A program made the position numbers and the translations under genes. Positions 46,946 to 56,138 of a stretch of 64,000 nt of DNA are shown here, one piece after another. Within the stretch, counting starts at the first letter, position 1, and each line of letters opens with the position of its first letter. The stretch spans positions 1-64,000 of the forward strand of contig NZ_VFRQ01000011.1 in the NCBI RefSeq assembly GCF_006385705.1, written 5' to 3'. The notes under the pieces were generated by a model that was not told where the DNA came from, made no database searches, and was given only the letters and a program-made list of their open reading frames with translations. This stretch comes from Pontibacter mangrovi. GTDB lineage: Bacteria > Bacteroidota > Bacteroidia > Cytophagales > Hymenobacteraceae.

Positions 46946-49900
46946 ATGACGAAACGTACCTATCTGAGTATGGTACTGGCCGCTGCGCTATTGCTCCCTT
47001 TCGGCGCGGCACATGCTCAGGAAAAAAAGAAAGAAGACGAAAAGTGGCAGGTAAATGCCGCCCACGGTCCTCAGAAAGAAATCACCTTTACCACCGACGA
47101 AGGCACCTGGATGAGCGTGGACGTAAGCCCGGACGGCAAAGAGATCGTTTTTGACATGCTCGGCGACATCTTTATCATGCCTATCTCGGGTGGCAAGGCT
47201 AAAGTGTTGCGCAGTGGCCGCCCCTACGAGGTACAGCCGCGCTTCAGCCCCGACGGCAAGTATATCTCCTTCACGTCGGATGCCGGCGGCGGCGACAATA
47301 TCTGGGTGATGAAGCGCGATGGCTCAGAGGCCAAGCAGATCACCAACGAGAATTTCCGCCTCCTGAACAACGCCGTCTGGACACCGGACGGGGAATACCT
47401 AATTGCGCGCAAGCACTATACCAACACCCGCTCTCTGGGCGCCGGCGAGATGTGGATGTACCACCGCACCGGCGGCACCGGCGTGCAGCTAACCAAGCGC
47501 AAAAACGACCAGCAAGACGCCGGGGAGCCCTTTGCCTCGCCGGACGGCAAGTATGTATACTTCTCGGAGGACATGAGTGGCGGCTCTACGTTTGAGTATA
47601 ACAAAGACCCTAACGGCCAGATCTACGTCATCCGCCGCGTGGACCGCCACACCGGGGAGATTGACAACGTGATTACCGGCAACGGCGGCTCGGTGCGCCC
47701 TGTGCTGAGCCACGACGGCAAGTATGTGGCTTTTGTGCGCCGGGTGCGTACCAAGTCGGTGCTGTTTGTGCACGACCTGAGCACCGGCGAGGAGTGGCCG
47801 ATTTACGACGAACTGAACCACGACCAGCAGGAGGCCTGGGCCATTTTCGGCGTCTATCCATACTTTTCCTGGACGCCTGACAACAAGAACATCGTGTTCT
47901 GGGCTGGTGGCAAGATCAACAAAGTGAATGTGGCGACGCGAGAAGTGGCCAACATTCCGTTTGAGGCCACTGCCACACACTACCTGACCGAAGCCGTGCG
48001 CCACGACCACAGCAAAGACGGAGGCATTGCGCCAAAAGCCTTCACGGCCAAAGCCATACGCCATGCCGTTACCTCGCCGGACGGTAAAACGCTGGTATTT
48101 AACGCGGCCGGCTACATCTATAAAAAGGATTTGCCGAACGGCAAGCCGGAGCGCATTACACAAGGCCGGGACTTTGAGTTCTATCCTTCCTTCTCGCCGG
48201 ATGGCAAGTCAATTGTCTATTCCACCTGGAACGATGATAACTTCGGGGCGCTCTACAAGCTCGACATCCGCAGGAAAAACCCCAAACCGACAAAGCTGAC
48301 GACAGAGAAAGGCTTTTACACAGAGCCAAAGTTCTCGCCGGACGGCAAGTATATTGTGTACACCAAAGAGGGCGGCAACAACCACATGGGCTATGTGCAC
48401 GGCAAGCACCAGGGCATTTACTATATGCCGGCCAGCGGAGGCAAGGCAACGCTGGTGCAGGAGCATGGCGCGTCTCCCCTGTTCAACGCTACCTCCGACC
48501 GCATTTTCTATACCGGCTATGAAGGCGGCAAGTATGCGTTTAAGAGCGTAGACCTGAACGGCAAGAATGAGCAGACGCATTATACTTCCAAGTATACCGA
48601 TCAGTTTTACCCAAGCCCGGACAACAAGTGGATCGGCTTTGTGGAATTGTTCAATGGCTACATCGCTCCGTTTACCGCCAACGGCTCCGGCCTGGACCTG
48701 AGCGCCGACACCAAAGCAGTTCCGGTGGCCCGCTTTACCCGTGACGCCGGCACCAGCATCCACTGGTCAGCCGATAGCAAGAAGGTGCATTGGGTGCTGG
48801 GCGACGAGTACTTCTCCAACGACCTGAAAGACCGCTTTGCCTTTGTTCCGGGTGCCCCGGAAGAGCTTCCGGCCGTAGACACGACAGGCACTAAGATCGG
48901 GCTGGAGCTGAAAACGGATGTGCCGGAGGGCAAAGTAGCCTTCACCAACGCCCGCATCATCACCATGAAAGGCGATGAGGTGATTGAAGGAGGCACGATT
49001 GTAGTGGAAGGCAACCGCATTGTGGCTGTAGGCAAGGACGTGAACGTGCCGAAAGACGCCAAAGTGGTGGATGCAGCCGGTAAAACCATTATGCCAGGCA
49101 TTGTGGATGTGCATGCGCACCTAGGCACTTTCCGGTTGGGTATGAGCCCGCAGAAGCAGTGGTCATACTTTGCCAACCTGGCCTACGGCGTTACCACCAC
49201 CCACGACCCGTCTTCCACTACCGAAATGGTGTTCAGCCAGTCGGAGGCCGTGAGGTCAGGAGCGATGGTGGGGCCGCGCATTTTCTCTACGGGTACCATC
49301 CTGTATGGCGCCGACGGTAACTTTAAGGCCGTGATCAACAGCCTGGACGATGCCCGCTCGCACCTGCGCCGCCTGAAAGCGGTGGGCGGTTTCTCGGTGA
49401 AGAGCTATAACCAGCCGCGCCGTGAGCAGCGCCAGCAGGTAATTGAGGCCGCCCGCGAACTGGACATGAGCGTGTACCCGGAGGGAGGCTCTACCTTCTT
49501 CCATAACATGACGATGGTGCTGGACGGGCACTCTGGCGTGGAGCACAACCTGCCGGTGGCCCCGCTTTACAAAGATGTGCAGGAAGTATGGAAAGCCTCT
49601 AAGGTTGGCTACACCCCTACCCTGATCGTGAACTACGGCGGCAACTCAGGCGAGTACTACTGGTACCAGAAGAGCAAAGTATGGGAGAAAGAGCGCCTGC
49701 TGAAGTTTACGCCACGCTCTGTTATAGATGGCAGATCCCGCCGCGTAACGCTGGTGCCCGACGAAGAGTATGAGAATGGCCATATCGCCACCTCCAAGGC
49801 AGCCAAAGTCCTAACCGACAACGGCGTGAAAGTGAACCTGGGGGCACATGGCCAGCTACAGGGACTGGGAGCGCACTGGGAGCTGTGGATGCTGCAGCAA

Positions 49901-50248
49901 GGCGGCATGACCAACCACGAGGCGCTGCGGGCCGCCACGCTGAACGGTGCGGAATACCTGGGCATGGGCACTGAAATAGGCTCTCTGGAAGCAGGCAAGC
50001 TAGCCGACCTGATTGTGCTGGACGCTAACCCGCTGGAGAACATCCGTAACTCGGAGCAGGTAAAGTATACCATGATCAACGGCCGCCTGTATGATGCCGC
50101 CACCATGACCGAGCTTGGCAACTACGATAAGAAACCGGGCAACTTCTGGTGGGAGAACAACAAGTATGCCTCTGCTTTTGATTGGCACGAAGGCACCGAT
50201 ACCCGCCTGCAAGGCATTGCCGGCGAACACTGCGTTTGCCGCCAATAA
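46946..50248 (+). CDS. Secreted PD40 beta-propeller - amidohydrolase fusion protein
   Basis: 1100 residues with a signal peptide (about 1-25, ending AHAQ). The N-terminal half has repeated TolB-like PD40 blades, many with the form F/V-SPDGKYI (for example SPDGKEIVFDM, SPDGKYISFTS, SPDGKSIVYST). From about 665 an amidohydrolase domain follows, with the metal-binding HAH (723-725), later His in HSGVEHNLP and GAHGQLQGLGAHWE, and the C-terminal EIGSLEAGKLADLIVLDANPL. It probably hydrolyses a peptide-like or cyclic amide substrate in the periplasm; the true substrate is unknown. ATG start. Confidence 0.92.
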   Translation: MTKRTYLSMVLAAALLLPFGAAHAQEKKKEDEKWQVNAAHGPQKEITFTTDEGTWMSVDVSPDGKEIVFDMLGDIFIMPISGGKAKVLRSGRPYEVQPRFSPDGKYISFTSDAGGGDNIWVMKRDGSEAKQITNENFRLLNNAVWTPDGEYLIARKHYTNTRSLGAGEMWMYHRTGGTGVQLTKRKNDQQDAGEPFASPDGKYVYFSEDMSGGSTFEYNKDPNGQIYVIRRVDRHTGEIDNVITGNGGSVRPVLSHDGKYVAFVRRVRTKSVLFVHDLSTGEEWPIYDELNHDQQEAWAIFGVYPYFSWTPDNKNIVFWAGGKINKVNVATREVANIPFEATATHYLTEAVRHDHSKDGGIAPKAFTAKAIRHAVTSPDGKTLVFNAAGYIYKKDLPNGKPERITQGRDFEFYPSFSPDGKSIVYSTWNDDNFGALYKLDIRRKNPKPTKLTTEKGFYTEPKFSPDGKYIVYTKEGGNNHMGYVHGKHQGIYYMPASGGKATLVQEHGASPLFNATSDRIFYTGYEGGKYAFKSVDLNGKNEQTHYTSKYTDQFYPSPDNKWIGFVELFNGYIAPFTANGSGLDLSADTKAVPVARFTRDAGTSIHWSADSKKVHWVLGDEYFSNDLKDRFAFVPGAPEELPAVDTTGTKIGLELKTDVPEGKVAFTNARIITMKGDEVIEGGTIVVEGNRIVAVGKDVNVPKDAKVVDAAGKTIMPGIVDVHAHLGTFRLGMSPQKQWSYFANLAYGVTTTHDPSSTTEMVFSQSEAVRSGAMVGPRIFSTGTILYGADGNFKAVINSLDDARSHLRRLKAVGGFSVKSYNQPRREQRQQVIEAARELDMSVYPEGGSTFFHNMTMVLDGHSGVEHNLPVAPLYKDVQEVWKASKVGYTPTLIVNYGGNSGEYYWYQKSKVWEKERLLKFTPRSVIDGRSRRVTLVPDEEYENGHIATSKAAKVLTDNGVKVNLGAHGQLQGLGAHWELWMLQQGGMTNHEALRAATLNGAEYLGMGTEIGSLEAGKLADLIVLDANPLENIRNSEQVKYTMINGRLYDAATMTELGNYDKKPGNFWWENNKYASAFDWHEGTDTRLQGIAGEHCVCRQ

Positions 50249-50264
50249 ACCTGCATACTAAGTA

Positions 50265-50308
50265 TAAAAAAAGCGGCTGCTCCAGCGATGGGGCAGCCGC
50301 TTTTTTAT
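50265..50308 (+). terminator. Terminator after the amidohydrolase gene
   Basis: A stem AAAAAAGCGGCTGC paired with GCAGCCGCTTTTTT around 50270-50306, with a T-run on each strand. The remaining gap to 50525 shows nothing I can identify. Confidence 0.9.
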
Positions 50309-50525
50309 ACTTTCGTTGGTGCGCTATTCTGTCAACCAGCCCTTTGGGAGAGCCCTTTTCAGGATGTTTCGGATAGATTTCTTGTGATGTTAGCAAAGAT
50401 AGCTCTAGCTTTTAGTTAACAGCATCAAGGTAGAATTCAACTGCCAATTTTTGCTGCCGCTAGAGGGAAGGGGCAAGCTACTGTTACTGCTGAGCAGTTA
50501 GCTTGATGCTTCAGTTCTTGAGTGT

Positions 50526-51317
50526 TTACCAGCCGCCACGGCGCTTACCGCCACCCAGGATACCGCCCAGCAAACTGCCTAGTCCGCCGGACCCCATGCT
50601 GCTGTAGCCCCTGCGTCCGTTCAGCCCGCCAAGTATAGATACGATAGAGCCCAGGCCACCGGTACTTCTGCCCATCATGCCGCCGCCCATCATACCGCCA
50701 CCAAGCAATCCGCCCAGCAAACCACCCATCATGCCACCGCCATACCGGCTTCTTCTGCGGCCGCCCATCATTTTGGCCAGCACAATGGGCGCCAGTATAC
50801 CCAGCATGCCCTGCACCATCTGCGGGGAGATACCGGCATTCTTAAACATATCGCCAAAACCGTTCTTGTTCAGGAAACTTTGTGAGGTAGGGTCTTCGCC
50901 CTGCTGCTGCGCCTCCCCGGCTTTGTTCACATACTCCTCCAGCAGGCTGTATTGCTTGTGGTCTACGCCCAGGTAAGTGGCAATTTCTTCAATGCGCTGC
51001 TGCTCTTCCTGCGTATACTTTCCGTCGGATTTGGCAAAGCTGATGATGTCGGTGACGAGCGAGAAACGGAGGGTGCTGTTCTTAAGCACATCCATGCACT
51101 TCTGCAAGCTGATCTGCGAGGGGTTCTTTGCCACCTGCTCCACCTCCTGCCGCAGGTTCTCGGGCAGTTCGGCCGCCTCCCCCATCATATCCAGAAACTC
51201 CAGCTCCTCATCCGAGGCGTTTCCGTCGGCAGAGGCCATGGTGGCGAGCACGCAAAAGTAGGCGCCTTTCTCCTGTATCGGGTAGTCTTTTAGTAACGTA
51301 GTTTGTTCCTGTTCCAT
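50526..51317 (-). CDS. TerB-like protein with Gly/Met-rich C-terminus
   Basis: 263 residues. The N-terminal helical domain (about 10-135) looks TerB-like: ATMASADGNASDEELEFLDMM and FAKSDGKYTQEEQQRIEEIATYLG carry the D-x-N/K-x-S/T...E acidic repeats thought to bind divalent metal. The C-terminal third is low-complexity, with GGLLGGLLGGGMMGGGMMG and a Gly/Arg tail, which could be membrane-active or self-associating. A tellurite role should not be assumed. It follows a set of tiny membrane-peptide genes on the same strand. Confidence 0.75.
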   Translation of the reverse strand: MEQEQTTLLKDYPIQEKGAYFCVLATMASADGNASDEELEFLDMMGEAAELPENLRQEVEQVAKNPSQISLQKCMDVLKNSTLRFSLVTDIISFAKSDGKYTQEEQQRIEEIATYLGVDHKQYSLLEEYVNKAGEAQQQGEDPTSQSFLNKNGFGDMFKNAGISPQMVQGMLGILAPIVLAKMMGGRRRSRYGGGMMGGLLGGLLGGGMMGGGMMGRSTGGLGSIVSILGGLNGRRGYSSMGSGGLGSLLGGILGGGKRRGGW

Positions 51318-51400
51318 TTGTTTTCATGCTTGGTGTGCTTTGCTTTAACGGCGAAGTATAAAACAGAGTTAGCACCACCGGCATCGGCAGGATTTATACG

Positions 51401-51553
51401 TTACTTCGTTTCCTCATACTGATATGGCTTTCCTTCCTGCGCATCGTTGAAACCCCGTACCACATCATCCCAACCCGAGATAAGGTAAGCGGCAAAAGCC
51501 ACAGCAGCCCCTAGCAGCAGGTAGCGCAGGTTCGTTTTCTTTCTTGTTTTCAT
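51401..51553 (-). CDS. Small membrane peptide (50 residues), W-x5-[GA]-[FL] family
   Basis: ATG 51553 to TAA 51401. Basic N-terminus MKTRKKTNLR, one span (YLLLGAAVAFAAYLI), then SGWDDVVRGFNDAQEGKPY. The motif after the span, W-x5-G-F-x-D, recurs in two neighbouring small frames (GWPEIKHGLLDG and DWEAHQQAFLDE). I infer a family of short Bacteroidota membrane peptides of unknown function. Same strand as the TerB-like gene, 83 bp upstream of it. Confidence 0.65.
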   Translation of the reverse strand: MKTRKKTNLRYLLLGAAVAFAAYLISGWDDVVRGFNDAQEGKPYQYEETK

Positions 51554-51581
51554 GTGATGAGATTCAATTTTCTAGTTGTAT

Positions 51582-51724
51582 TTAGTTTGTTCTCGCCGAC
51601 TCGTACTCGTCCAGGAAAGCCTGTTGATGCGCCTCCCAATCCGTTGCTACCTCAAGGGCAAACAGTGTAATGGCTCCTAGCAAGAAGACTATACATCGCG
51701 GGCGGTTATTCCATATCTTTTCAT
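51582..51724 (-). pseudogene. Small membrane peptide gene with a single-base frameshift
   Basis: From ATG 51724 the frame stops after 11 codons, but adding one base in the run of four A (51718-51721 on the complement) gives a 47-residue peptide starting MKKIWNNRPR, with one span (CIVFLLGAITLFALEVA) and ending in TDWEAHQQAFLDEYESARTN. This matches the plan of the genes on either side. It is either a decayed gene, a slippage-dependent gene, or a sequencing error in a short homopolymer. Confidence 0.6.
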
Positions 51725-51727
51725 GTG

Positions 51728-51856
51728 CTAGCGTATAAAATATCCGTCTAATAATCCGTGTTTTATCTCAGGCCAGCCTTCTATAAAAAAGGCCATTAGC
51801 ATAAAGCCCAGCGCAAAGTATAGTGCCTTGCGCAGGTGTGGTTTTAAGTTTCTCAT
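51728..51856 (-). CDS. Small membrane peptide (42 residues), W-x5-[GA]-[FL] family
   Basis: ATG 51856 to TAG 51728. Basic N-terminus MRNLKPHLRK, a span ALYFALGFMLMAFFI, then EGWPEIKHGLLDGYFIR. It shares the W-x5-G-[FL]-x-D motif with the 51401-51553 peptide. Its stop is 3 bp before the ATG of the frameshifted relative, as expected for an operon. Unrecognised function. Confidence 0.65.
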   Translation of the reverse strand: MRNLKPHLRKALYFALGFMLMAFFIEGWPEIKHGLLDGYFIR

Positions 51857-51873
51857 GTGGATTAATATAAACC

Positions 51874-52128
51874 TTAGGCGTGCTTCTTATTACGCTTCTG
51901 GGTATAACGGTAAGCCGTGTACAGCGCCAGAAGCGTCACGGTCGGGATGGCAAGGTAGCCAAGGCTGTAACCGATATTAAAAGCTGTATCAGTAGCTGAT
52001 ATTTCGGGCTTCCCCTGTAGCCCAGCCAAAAAGCGGCCGAACTTTTCGCCAGTGAGATAGACTGACGCTAATATTACTATCACTGCACTCACTCCGATCA
52101 GCTTGATCAAAAAAACTTTTGTTTTCAT
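51874..52128 (-). CDS. Small two-span membrane protein (84 residues)
   Basis: 84 residues with a first span (VFLIKLIGVSAVIVILASVYL), a loop GEKFGRFLAGLQGKPEISATDTAFNIGYSLGY, and a second span (LAIPTVTLLALYTAY) ending in a basic tail YRYTQKRNKKHA. No family recognised. The post-span segment EKFGRFLAGLQGK loosely recalls the W-x5-G-F motif of the next three small genes, but without the Trp. First of four small genes on this strand. ATG start. Confidence 0.75.
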   Translation of the reverse strand: MKTKVFLIKLIGVSAVIVILASVYLTGEKFGRFLAGLQGKPEISATDTAFNIGYSLGYLAIPTVTLLALYTAYRYTQKRNKKHA

Positions 52129-52316
52129 AGATGATTGATATTAGACTTTAAACTCCCTTCAATATAACAATAACTCCTTAGAAAGCATTACGCTTATACT
52201 ATATAAGTACAGATTTATACTTTCGGTTTATACTGCCGCCGCTGCCCTACTACATATCGTCTAGAATGCTTACCTTCAGGGTTTAAACCTTAACCTATCA
52301 CCTCTAAACTAAACCT

Positions 52317-54206
52317 ATGACCCTATCAAAAGACCTGCTCCGGCCACTTGTGCTGCTGCTGGCGCTCTGCCTGTACGCGGCCCAAAGTATGGCGCAGCAG
52401 GTAAACCAGGACTCGCTCTACATCCGGCAAAACTACGAGAAGGCAGAGTACCAGATACCGATGCGCGACGGCAAAAAGCTGTTCACGGTAGTATACTCGC
52501 CCAAGGATAAGAGCAAGAAGTACCCCATCCTGATGAACCGCACGCCTTACTCGGTGGGCCCTTACGGCGAAGGCTACAAGACCAGCCTCGGCCCCAGCCC
52601 TACCCTGCTGCGCGAGGGCTACATTTTTGTGTACCAGGATGTGCGTGGCACCTACATGTCGGAAGGTGAGTTTGTGAACATGACGCCGCACCTGGACAAA
52701 AAGAAAGGCAAAAAAGACATTGACGAGAGCACCGATACCTACGATACCGTGGACTGGCTGGTGAAAAAGCTGGATAACGACAACGGCAACGTGGGCCAGT
52801 GGGGCATCTCCTACCCCGGCTTCTATGCCGCCGCCGGCCTCATGAGCAACCACCCTGCCCTGAAGGCGGTATCGCCGCAGGCCCCTATTGCCGACTGGTT
52901 CTGGGACGATTTCCACCACAACGGCGCCTTTTTCCTGCCGCACGCCTTTAACTTCCTGTCCAGCTTTGGCCTGCCGCGCCCCGAGCCCACCACGCAACGC
53001 AACCCGCGCTTCGACCACGGCACGCCCGATGGCTACGAATTCTTTCTGCGGATGGGTCCGCTGAAAAACGCCAACGAGAAGTACCTGAAGGGCAAGGTGC
53101 CTTTCTGGAACGACATAGTAGCGCACCCGAACTACGACGAGTTCTGGCAGAAGCGCAACCTGCTCCCTCACCTCAAAAACATTAAAGGCCCGGCCGTGAT
53201 GACCGTAGGCGGCTGGTACGACGCCGAGGACCTGTACGGCCCGCTGAAGATTTACCAGACCATTGAAAAGAACAACCCGAAGCTGACGAACATGATTGTG
53301 ATGGGCCCCTGGGTACACGGTGGCTGGGCCCGCACCGACGGCTCCAACCTGAGCGGGGTATACTTTGGCCAGAAAAACTCGCCGTGGTACCAGCAGGAAG
53401 TGGAGGCCAGGTTCTTTAACCATTACCTGAAAGAAGGTGCCAAAACGCCGGTAAAACTGCCGGAGGCTGTCATGTTTGAGGGAGGCAACAACACTTGGCG
53501 TGAGTTTGAAGTATGGCCGCCGAAGCAGGCGCAGGAGAAAACGCTATACTTCCACGAGAACGGTAAGCTGAATTTTGAAGCGCCTGCAGCCGGCGAGGCA
53601 GAAGCCAGCGCGTATATCTCTGACCCCGCCAAACCAGTGCCTTTTACGGAAGAGGTAGCCCTTGGCATGACGCGCGAGTACATGGCTGACGACCAGCGCT
53701 TCGCCAGCCGCCGCCCGGATGTGCTGACGTTCCAGACGGATGTGCTGACGGAGGACCTGACTTTGGCAGGCGAGATACTGGCGCAGCTGAAAGTGGCCAC
53801 CACCGGCTCCGACGCCGACTGGGTTGTAAAACTGATTGATGTATACCCAGACTCAGCGCAGGCGAACCCGCACCAGCCGAACAAACCGATGGGCGGCTAC
53901 CAGGCCATGGTGCGCAGCGAGGTGTTTCGTGGCCGTTTCCGCAACAGCTTTGAGAAGCCGGAGCCTTTTACGCCAAACCAGGTAACGCCGGTAAACGTGG
54001 AGCTGCAGGACGTGCTATATACGTTTAAGAAGGGCCACCGCGTGATGGTGCAGATCCAAAGCACCTGGTTCCCGCTCGTAGACCGCAACCCGCAGAAGTA
54101 CGTGGACAACATCTTTGAGGCCAACGAGGAGGATTTCATCAAGGCCACCCATAAAGTATACCACTCGCCGCAGCAGCCCACCAGCCTGAAGGTGAAGGTG
54201 CTGTAA
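52317..54206 (+). CDS. CocE/NonD-family (X-Pro dipeptidyl-peptidase S15-like) hydrolase
   Basis: A secreted 629-residue alpha/beta-hydrolase. The signal peptide covers about 1-27 (ending SMAQ). The nucleophile Ser165 lies in GQWGISYPGFY, Asp302 in GGWYDAEDLYGP and His334 in GPWVHGGWART, a complete triad. The C-terminal jelly-roll domain (about 420-629) is typical of cocaine-esterase/S15 enzymes. Annotation varies between acyl-hydrolase and dipeptidyl-peptidase; the substrate (perhaps glutaryl-7-ACA-like amides or esters) cannot be fixed. ATG start; own terminator. Confidence 0.93.
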   Translation: MTLSKDLLRPLVLLLALCLYAAQSMAQQVNQDSLYIRQNYEKAEYQIPMRDGKKLFTVVYSPKDKSKKYPILMNRTPYSVGPYGEGYKTSLGPSPTLLREGYIFVYQDVRGTYMSEGEFVNMTPHLDKKKGKKDIDESTDTYDTVDWLVKKLDNDNGNVGQWGISYPGFYAAAGLMSNHPALKAVSPQAPIADWFWDDFHHNGAFFLPHAFNFLSSFGLPRPEPTTQRNPRFDHGTPDGYEFFLRMGPLKNANEKYLKGKVPFWNDIVAHPNYDEFWQKRNLLPHLKNIKGPAVMTVGGWYDAEDLYGPLKIYQTIEKNNPKLTNMIVMGPWVHGGWARTDGSNLSGVYFGQKNSPWYQQEVEARFFNHYLKEGAKTPVKLPEAVMFEGGNNTWREFEVWPPKQAQEKTLYFHENGKLNFEAPAAGEAEASAYISDPAKPVPFTEEVALGMTREYMADDQRFASRRPDVLTFQTDVLTEDLTLAGEILAQLKVATTGSDADWVVKLIDVYPDSAQANPHQPNKPMGGYQAMVRSEVFRGRFRNSFEKPEPFTPNQVTPVNVELQDVLYTFKKGHRVMVQIQSTWFPLVDRNPQKYVDNIFEANEEDFIKATHKVYHSPQQPTSLKVKVL

Positions 54207-54231
54207 CGTATACTTGATAAGCATAAAGTAT

Positions 54232-54268
54232 GAGCCCGCTGCGCCTGAGCCGCAGCGGGCTCTTTTTT
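54232..54268 (+). terminator. Terminator after the CocE-type hydrolase gene
   Basis: A perfect 12-bp stem GAGCCCGCTGCG/CGCAGCGGGCTC (54232-54243, 54251-54262) is followed by TTTTTT. Confidence 0.95.
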
Positions 54269-54293
54269 AAAGTATAAATCTGAAGTGTTTACC

Positions 54294-54575
54294 TGTAGGG
54301 GCAGGTCCCGACTTGTCCGCGCTATACCAGCTGCTATGAAACCTATACTTCTGAAATGGCAGCTACAGAATTTCCTCCTTGGCCTACTGAGAAGGCAAGA
54401 CCGAGCATAGCTGTGAGGGGTAAACTGGATGGACCCGGCACTTCAAAATGCAGGAAAAGAACGCCTGCACATTTGCCTATGGCCACAACAGCCAAAGCTA
54501 GTTTTATACTTTAGGCGCAAGTCCACGAAGTATAGATAAGCCTGCCGCACGGATAGGCCGCGATCTGCCCCTACA
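54294..54575. repeat. Putative 282-bp inverted-repeat element
   Basis: TGTAGGGGCAGGTCCCG at the left end recurs inverted at the right end as TGTAGGGGCAGATCGCG. About 20 of 26 terminal positions match, with the first 11 identical. There is no gene inside. The whole gap 54269-54602 holds only this and several AAGTATA/TATACTT heptamers. It is MITE-like in form; target-site duplications were not evident. Confidence 0.45.
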
Positions 54576-54602
54576 AATAATCTCACCAACCCGCATAGAC
54601 GC

Positions 54603-54637
54603 AAAAAAGCCGGACAATATGCCCGGCTCTTTTGGAT
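54603..54637 (-). terminator. Terminator of the 495-residue T9SS protein gene
   Basis: On the minus strand AGAGCCGGGC pairs with GTCCGGCT and is followed by TTTTTTGC. It sits 14 bp past the stop codon. Confidence 0.8.
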
Positions 54638-54650
54638 AAACCCTATTACT

Positions 54651-56138
54651 CTATTTTTTCAATAATTTAAAGTTGCTGACTTCGCCGTTCATTTCGGTGC
54701 GCACAAAGTATACGCCCCTGGCCAGCGACTGCTGCAGCTGCAGTTTCTCGGCGGAGTGGCCGCGGCTAACGGTAAACTGCTTTGTCAGCACGGGCCTGCC
54801 CATAGCATCCAGCACCTGCACGTTCAGTTGGCCATCCTGGTCGGCGTGCAGCTCCATGCTCACCTCGCCCTCAAAAGGGTTAGGATAGGCTTGCAGGCTA
54901 TAGCTGTTTACCTCGCCGTAGTTCAGGGCCTTGGTGGTGAAGTACTCGAAGGCGCCTTCCTCGTCCACCTGCTTGAGGCGGTAGTAGCGCGTGCCCCGCT
55001 TGCCGTTCTCGCGGTCGGTGTAGCGGTACACCTGCTTGAGCACTGTGTTGCCGTTCTGCGTCGGCACGAAGGCCAGCTTGCGGAAGCTGAAGCCGTCCTC
55101 GGACACCTGCACCTCGAAGCCCGCGTTGCGCTCCTCCATCGCCGTGGCCCACTCCAGCACCGCGTCGTTGCCCTGACGAACCGCCCTGAAATACATGATC
55201 TCTACGGGGAGGGGGGTGATGGTTTCAGTGGTTGCTGATAATGAATATGATTCATAGCAAGTACCAGCCTTGGGAGTTATTGTACATTTAAAGACAAGTT
55301 CTCCATTAGGCACCTCATCTATAGTAAGTTCAGGTACAGTTGTTTTTTCAACCGTGCCTGCGCTAGCTCCATCAACAAGCATCTCCCAAGTATATGCCTC
55401 TGCATCTCCTCTGTCTACTGCCTCTGAGCTAAGTGTTATCGTTGAAGGCTTACCTATTTCAATATCAGCTGGTACATTAATCGTGTTATTGGATGTTAAG
55501 TATGGATTAACAGTTGCTGTTACAGGAACTCTTGCACTTGCGCAACCACTTGGTGCAGTCATAGAAACGTAATACGTGCCTGAAGTAGATGCAGTATAGT
55601 TTGCTCCTGTGCCTAAAAGTGATCCTCCAGTAGCTGCTGTATACCAATTATAGGTGAAATCTGTTGGCGCTCCGGAGGCTGTTAGTGCTAGTGAACCACA
55701 TCCTGTTTGGGGCGTTTGGACAGTAGGCTGCCCAATAATGTATAAAGGTACTATGTTAGAAGAGGGATCTGTATTAGGCGAAATTCCTTTAACAACTCGA
55801 ACGTATAATGTCCTAATGCTACTTACAACAACAGAGGTACTGGTGAAAGTTATAGCATAATCAACAAAACTACCATCATTTTTGCCTGGGTTTAAATTTG
55901 TATCACTAAATATAATCTCTCCAAATGTATTTGTCGTTGAAACCTGAAGCGTATTCTTATTATTTCCATTAATAAAGCCACTCCCGCTTATATTTAATGT
56001 AAATGCCGTACCTTGATTAGCACAACTATTTGTAACTGCAATTGACGGGCTCTGTTGGGCCCAGCTATTTTTTGAAAAAAATACCAAAAGCAACATAACC
56101 AAGAGTAGGTAAGTAGTTCTAGTAAAACTTCGTTTCAT
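54651..56138 (-). CDS. Type IX-secreted Ig-like protein (495 residues)
   Basis: Signal peptide (about 8-27, ending SWAQ); an IPT-like N-terminal domain (AVTNSCANQGTAFTLNISGSGF); one Ig-like repeat with CGSLALTASGAP...YNWYTAATGGSLLGTG and GCASARVPVTATVNP; a further beta domain; then LPVEIMYFRAVRQGNDAVLEW and a fibronectin-like block; and a C-terminal type A sorting domain YPNPFEGEVSMEL...GVYFVRTEMNGEVSNFKLLKK. It would be exported by the type IX system and anchored to the surface. A 268-bp stretch (54913-55180) is almost identical to the next gene. Role probably adhesion or matrix; not proven. Confidence 0.85.
   Translation of the reverse strand: MKRSFTRTTYLLLVMLLLVFFSKNSWAQQSPSIAVTNSCANQGTAFTLNISGSGFINGNNKNTLQVSTTNTFGEIIFSDTNLNPGKNDGSFVDYAITFTSTSVVVSSIRTLYVRVVKGISPNTDPSSNIVPLYIIGQPTVQTPQTGCGSLALTASGAPTDFTYNWYTAATGGSLLGTGANYTASTSGTYYVSMTAPSGCASARVPVTATVNPYLTSNNTINVPADIEIGKPSTITLSSEAVDRGDAEAYTWEMLVDGASAGTVEKTTVPELTIDEVPNGELVFKCTITPKAGTCYESYSLSATTETITPLPVEIMYFRAVRQGNDAVLEWATAMEERNAGFEVQVSEDGFSFRKLAFVPTQNGNTVLKQVYRYTDRENGKRGTRYYRLKQVDEEGAFEYFTTKALNYGEVNSYSLQAYPNPFEGEVSMELHADQDGQLNVQVLDAMGRPVLTKQFTVSRGHSAEKLQLQQSLARGVYFVRTEMNGEVSNFKLLKK

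Noticed and set aside
50526..51317. Tellurite resistance function for the TerB-like protein
   Set aside because: No other ter genes are nearby and the Gly/Met-rich tail is not part of TerB; only the fold-level resemblance is supported.
54898..55152. Gly/Arg/His-rich open frame inside the duplicated block (and its twin at 56759-57154)
   Set aside because: A G+C-rich alternate frame of the T9SS genes; present twice only because the block is duplicated.
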